Below, piece by piece: positions 6,370 to 8,159 of a DNA stretch of 8,159 nt. Each line of letters opens with the position of its first letter. The first letter of the stretch is position 1. Both the position numbers and the translations under genes were made by a program. The notes beneath the pieces are model-generated. The model was not told the DNA's origin. It saw only the letters and a list, made by a program, of their open reading frames with translations, and made no database searches. The stretch comes from JAJRRH01 sp047638815 (lineage in GTDB: Bacteria; Bacteroidota; Bacteroidia; Flavobacteriales_D; JABDKJ01), in contig JBLIMR010000078.1 of NCBI GenBank assembly GCA_047638815.1, positions 1-8,159 of the forward strand. The letters run 5' to 3'.

Positions 6370-7902
6370 ATGGATACTATCATATATGGAGTAGGAGGAT
6401 TGATCGTTGGTTTTGTACTCGCATACTTTCTTATAAATGCATTACTGAGTGCTAAACGAAAAAGAATCATAGCAGAAGCGAAACAAGAGGCTAAAGTCTT
6501 AAAAAAGGAAGAGCTGTTTAAGGCGAAAGAAAAAAATCAAAAAGATCGAGTAGCTAGTGAAGAAAAGCAAAGAGCTTTCAAACAAAAACTTCAGGCAAGG
6601 GAGGATAAATTGAAGAAACGTGAATCGGACAATGATAAACGTTTCGATAACATCAAAAAGAACGAAAAGACCAACACTAAATATAAGGTCGAGCTAGAAA
6701 GCAAACTCCAAACCTTCAACAAAAAAAGAAAGGAATTCGAAATTGCTCAAGAGGAATTGGTGTCAAAACTTGAAAATATATCAGGGTTATCTGCGGATGA
6801 TGCGAAAGCTGAAATGATAACAACACTCAAGGATGAAGCTAAAACAGATGCCATGGCTCATGTGCGTGAGATCGTAGAAGAAGCAAAGCTGACGGCAGAT
6901 ATGGAAGCGAGAAAGATTGTTATCCAATCTATTCAGAGAGTTGCCACGGAACAAGCTATTGAGAACTCTGTGTCTGTTTTTAACATCGAGAATGACGATG
7001 TTAAAGGTAGAGTGATCGGGAGAGAGGGAAGAAACATTAGAGCCTTGGAAGCAGCAACTGGTGTCGAAATTATTGTGGATGATACCCCTGAGGCAATTAT
7101 ACTTTCTTGTTTTGATCCAATAAGAAGAGAACTCGCTAGACTAGCATTGCATAATCTTGTTTCAGATGGTAGAATCCATCCCGCTCGTATCGAGGAAGTT
7201 GTGGCAAAAACAAAAAAGAAATTAGACCAAGAAATTATTCAGATTGGTAAGAGAACAGCCATCGATCTTGGTATTCATGGACTACATCCTGAGCTTATCA
7301 GAATGGTAGGAAGAATGAAATATCGATCTTCTTATGGTCAAAATTTATTGCAACATTCACGGGAAGTAGCCAATCTCTGTGCTATCATGGCGACAGAACT
7401 TGGATTGAATGTAAAGCTCGCAAAAAGAGCAGGACTATTACATGATATCGGTAAAGTGCCAGATGATGAGCCAGAAAAACCACATGCAATATTCGGTATG
7501 GAGTTGGCCAAGAAATATGGTGAAAAACCAGAAGTGTGTAATGCCATTGGAGCACATCATGATGAGATAGAAATGACCAGTATTATCTCTCCGATAATCC
7601 AAGTTTGTGATGCTGTTTCTGGAGCGAGACCCGGTGCAAGAAGAGAGGTAGTAGAGTCATACATCAAGAGATTGAAGGATCTTGAAAATATGGCGCTAGA
7701 ATATAACGGAGTTCTAAAGTCTTATGCTATTCAGGCAGGACGAGAGTTAAGAGTTATTGTAGAGAGTGAAAAAGTTTCGGATAAAGAAGCGGATACCATG
7801 GCCTTCGAGTTATCACAAAAAATACAAACTGAAATGACCTATCCTGGTCAAGTAAAAATTACTGTCATTCGTGAAAAACGATCGGTAAGCTACGCCAAAT
7901 AG
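6370..7902 (+). CDS. rny: Ribonuclease Y
   Basis: A 510-residue membrane-anchored endoribonuclease that begins decay and processing of many mRNAs. Architecture is complete: an N-terminal transmembrane helix at about 5-27 (lengthy Gly/Ile/Leu/Val run ending before KRKR); a long Lys/Glu-rich coiled coil to about 200; a KH RNA-binding domain at about 210-270 with the GREG loop at 217-220; and an HD domain with His329, the His358-Asp359 pair (LLHDIGK), His396-His397 and Asp414 as metal ligands. The C-terminus, YPGQVKITVIREKRSVSYAK, closely follows the known ending of the family. Length is within the usual 500-520 range and no key residue is missing. The ATG at 6370 gives a normal anchor. It is the last gene of the cluster with zapA, so division-ring and RNA-decay genes probably share a transcript from the promoter near 5680. 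Confidence 0.97.
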   Translation: MDTIIYGVGGLIVGFVLAYFLINALLSAKRKRIIAEAKQEAKVLKKEELFKAKEKNQKDRVASEEKQRAFKQKLQAREDKLKKRESDNDKRFDNIKKNEKTNTKYKVELESKLQTFNKKRKEFEIAQEELVSKLENISGLSADDAKAEMITTLKDEAKTDAMAHVREIVEEAKLTADMEARKIVIQSIQRVATEQAIENSVSVFNIENDDVKGRVIGREGRNIRALEAATGVEIIVDDTPEAIILSCFDPIRRELARLALHNLVSDGRIHPARIEEVVAKTKKKLDQEIIQIGKRTAIDLGIHGLHPELIRMVGRMKYRSSYGQNLLQHSREVANLCAIMATELGLNVKLAKRAGLLHDIGKVPDDEPEKPHAIFGMELAKKYGEKPEVCNAIGAHHDEIEMTSIISPIIQVCDAVSGARPGARREVVESYIKRLKDLENMALEYNGVLKSYAIQAGRELRVIVESEKVSDKEADTMAFELSQKIQTEMTYPGQVKITVIREKRSVSYAK

Positions 7903-8118
7903 CGCTCGCTTTTCTTGTTTGTTATGTCTCTTTAGGGCATACTGGGTGCAGGTGGGAAGATGTGCTTTAATTTCATTTTGTTATATTTGAAGGAGTAAGT
8001 CTGAAAAAATGCATCTATCATTCCAATTAAGCTATGTGTGGTTGGGATTTACAAAATGATCATTTCTGAAGACACAGTTAAATTTTCACGGAGAATCTAG
8101 TTAGTAAACATTAATTTA
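7903..8118. other. Non-coding stretch after rny
   Basis: About 216 bases with no convincing gene. Just after the rny stop, AGCGCTCGCT followed by TTTTCTTGTTTG is terminator-like in composition but its stem is too short (3 bp with a 4-base loop). A second hairpin, TATGTC (7923-7928) with GGCATA (7936-7941), has six pairs including one G-T and no T run. TATATTTG at 7982-7989 is an exact match to the TAnnTTTG element but lacks a well-spaced TTTG upstream (closest is TGTG at 7961, 17 bases away). The region could hold the end of the rny transcript and the promoter and leader of the next gene. Confidence 0.4.
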
Positions 8119-8159
8119 TTGAAATTCATTACAACCATATTGATGATTTTAAGTGTACT
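8119..8159 (+). CDS. Possible start of a secreted or membrane protein (3' end outside window)
   Basis: From TTG at 8119 the frame reads (M)KFITTILMILSV and continues past the window edge. Lysine at position 2 followed by an uncharged hydrophobic run is a typical signal-peptide or lipoprotein beginning. The frame is closed by TAG at 8098-8100. An in-frame ATG at 8143 is the alternative start, but it would lose the positive N-terminus. TTG is also the best start for two other genes in this window, one of them a signal-peptide gene beginning TTG-AAG. Only 13 codons are visible, so this is tentative and no family can be named. Confidence 0.35.
   Translation, partial: MKFITTILMILSV

Noticed and set aside
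8009..8059. 16-codon frame after the TAnnTTTG element
   Set aside because: Too short, no ribosome site or recognisable leader-peptide features such as a run of one amino-acid codon.

Overview
The window looks like a piece of a Bacteroidota chromosome, most likely a gliding-type marine or soil lineage such as Cytophagales; the order is inferred, not proven. The evidence is a type IX secretion (gliding-motility-associated) C-terminal domain, a BatA-type membrane protein next to a dihydroorotase-like gene, a Bacteroidota-style ZapA/RNase Y cluster, AT-rich DNA, no clear Shine-Dalgarno sequences, and a textbook Bacteroidota promoter (TTTG, 20 bases, TAnnTTTG).

Layout. At the left edge is the C-terminal part of a BatA-like membrane protein (1-801, +). 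A dihydroorotase homologue (833-2095, +) follows 31 bases later, probably in the same transcript. It has lost nearly all its zinc-binding histidines and several substrate-binding residues, so it is probably a pseudoenzyme. Converging on it is a secreted Ig-like protein with a T9SS sorting domain (2113-3141, -, TTG start). A 158-base divergent spacer with an imperfect palindrome separates that gene from a SiaB-family (Bergerat-fold) kinase-like protein (3300-3875, +, TTG start). This converges, with 5 bases between stop codons, on a secreted M23 metallopeptidase (3881-5581, -). A divergent spacer with a strong promoter then drives a three-gene cluster: a ZapB-like coiled-coil protein (5751-6038), ZapA (6050-6331) and ribonuclease Y (6370-7902). 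The last 257 bases hold no complete gene; a new signal-peptide-like reading frame appears to begin at 8119 and runs off the window.

How the genes work together. The right-hand cluster is housekeeping: FtsZ-ring assembly (ZapA and its coiled-coil companion) co-transcribed with the membrane-anchored mRNA decay enzyme RNase Y. The middle genes concern the cell envelope and surface (M23 peptidase, T9SS cargo) and signalling (SiaB-like protein), but are arranged as single genes, so no shared pathway can be claimed. The most intriguing unit is the left-hand pair, a BatA-like membrane protein with a catalytically dismantled dihydroorotase. Such a pair could be a membrane-associated complex of unknown role rather than part of pyrimidine synthesis. 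I see no mobile elements, CRISPR arrays, tRNA or rRNA genes.
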